A stretch of DNA of 15,105 bases from Dysgonomonas sp. UBA7710 (lineage in GTDB: Bacteria > Bacteroidota > Bacteroidia > Bacteroidales > Dysgonomonadaceae): NCBI RefSeq assembly GCF_002482385.1, contig NZ_DLFW01000026.1, forward strand, positions 1-15,105. Direction: 5' to 3'. A program made the translations under genes and the position numbers. Under the pieces are notes generated by a model. The model did no database searches. It was not told the DNA's origin and was given only the letters and a program-made list of their open reading frames with translations. Of the stretch, positions 14,707 through 15,105 are shown piece after piece; positions within the stretch are counted from its first letter, which is position 1, and every line of letters begins with the position of its first letter.

Positions 14707-15105
14707 TCATAATACTTTCATTTCTTCTTTACTTGCTTTTACTATCTTATCGATATATAGCCTTACGGCGTTCAGAGTGTTTTTAATCCGGGGCGTATCA
14801 TACTCCCGTCTCAAATTAGGATCGAGCATATGGTTATACCCCTCGCGGATAGCCCACCAGAAGTTATTCACCAGTTCTTTATCTATCCGGGCTTTTTCTT
14901 CCGGAGAGAGTTTCTGTAGTTTCTCCAAGGCTACAACCATATACGAACGCCCATAAGACAGCCGTTCAAACTCTCCGGTAGAATTGTTCTTTAAATAGAA
15001 TACCGGTTCGGAATGATTATCTGTATAATAGACCGTTGAATAAAAATCGTAGTCATGTTGTATGAATACGGATCTATTGATATCGTATGGAAGTTTTCTC
15101 CGGTT
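14707..15105 (-). CDS. C-terminal part of an unknown protein, cut by right edge
   Basis: The frame ending at 14707 stays open through all 55 codons from 14940 to the window edge, so the ATG at 14940 is an internal methionine, not a start; at least 132 residues are visible. The upstream part reads like a beta region (YDFYSTVYYTDNH, PVFYLKNNSTGEFERL) and leads into a helical C-terminus (KLQKLSPEEKARIDKEL, FWWAIREGYNHML, VRLYIDKIVKASKEE). I do not recognise it. The helical tail with its WW pair is distinctive. Reading frame beyond the window is needed to name it. Confidence 0.7.
   Translation of the reverse strand, partial: NRRKLPYDINRSVFIQHDYDFYSTVYYTDNHSEPVFYLKNNSTGEFERLSYGRSYMVVALEKLQKLSPEEKARIDKELVNNFWWAIREGYNHMLDPNLRREYDTPRIKNTLNAVRLYIDKIVKASKEEMKVL

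Noticed and set aside
14707..14940. Stand-alone 77-residue gene starting at 14940
   Set aside because: The frame is open upstream to the window edge, so this is the end of a longer gene.
1..15105. CRISPR array, tRNA, rRNA, transposase or integrase
   Set aside because: No regularly spaced repeats, cloverleaf-like sequences, rRNA-like stretches or recombinase motifs were seen on either strand.

Overview
The window looks like a chromosome segment from a Bacteroidota bacterium, probably a Bacteroidales genus that has a type IX secretion system (Dysgonomonas- or Parabacteroides-like; the genus is an inference). Supporting signs are a C-terminal T9SS-type sorting domain, DUF6443-type RHS proteins, AT-rich intergenic DNA, several exact TAnnTTTG -7 promoter elements and mostly poor Shine-Dalgarno sequences. 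All genes but one are on the minus strand, so the biological reading order is right to left.

Region A (11469 down to 115) is a tightly packed polymorphic-toxin locus. In transcription order it holds: a secreted protein with a T9SS sorting domain; a 1033-residue secreted SpvB/TcB-like YD-repeat protein; a secreted tail-fibre-like protein with a C-terminal coiled coil; a 1251-residue secreted RHS protein ending in a predicted PD-(D/E)XK nuclease toxin; its likely immunity protein, overlapping the toxin stop as TAATG; then a second, displaced RHS tip that carries a different, glycine-rich beta-type toxin domain; and its likely lipoprotein immunity gene, overlapping as ATGA. The two RHS tips share about 460 bp of almost identical core DNA and then diverge completely. 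A related short motif lies beyond the 3' end of both toxin/immunity pairs. This is the usual picture of toxin-cassette replacement that pushes the older cassette downstream. The presence of an SpvB-like protein next to an RHS protein with a variable C-terminus resembles the TcB/TcC cocoon pair, here joined to a T9SS-type protein and a fibre-like protein.

Region B (11648 to 13349) holds a sigma-factor-like protein, an unknown 82-residue protein with its own promoter and terminator, and a second secreted fibre-like protein whose C-terminus is paralogous to the one inside the toxin operon. These may be regulatory or accessory to region A, but that is inferred from position.

Region C (13422 to 15105) looks like accessory or mobile-element cargo. 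It has a small operon of a frameshifted short gene, an XRE-type repressor and a DUF551-like protein; a divergent membrane-anchored protein, the only plus-strand gene; and the C-terminal part of an unknown gene that runs off the right edge. No rRNA, tRNA, CRISPR array, transposase or integrase was seen.
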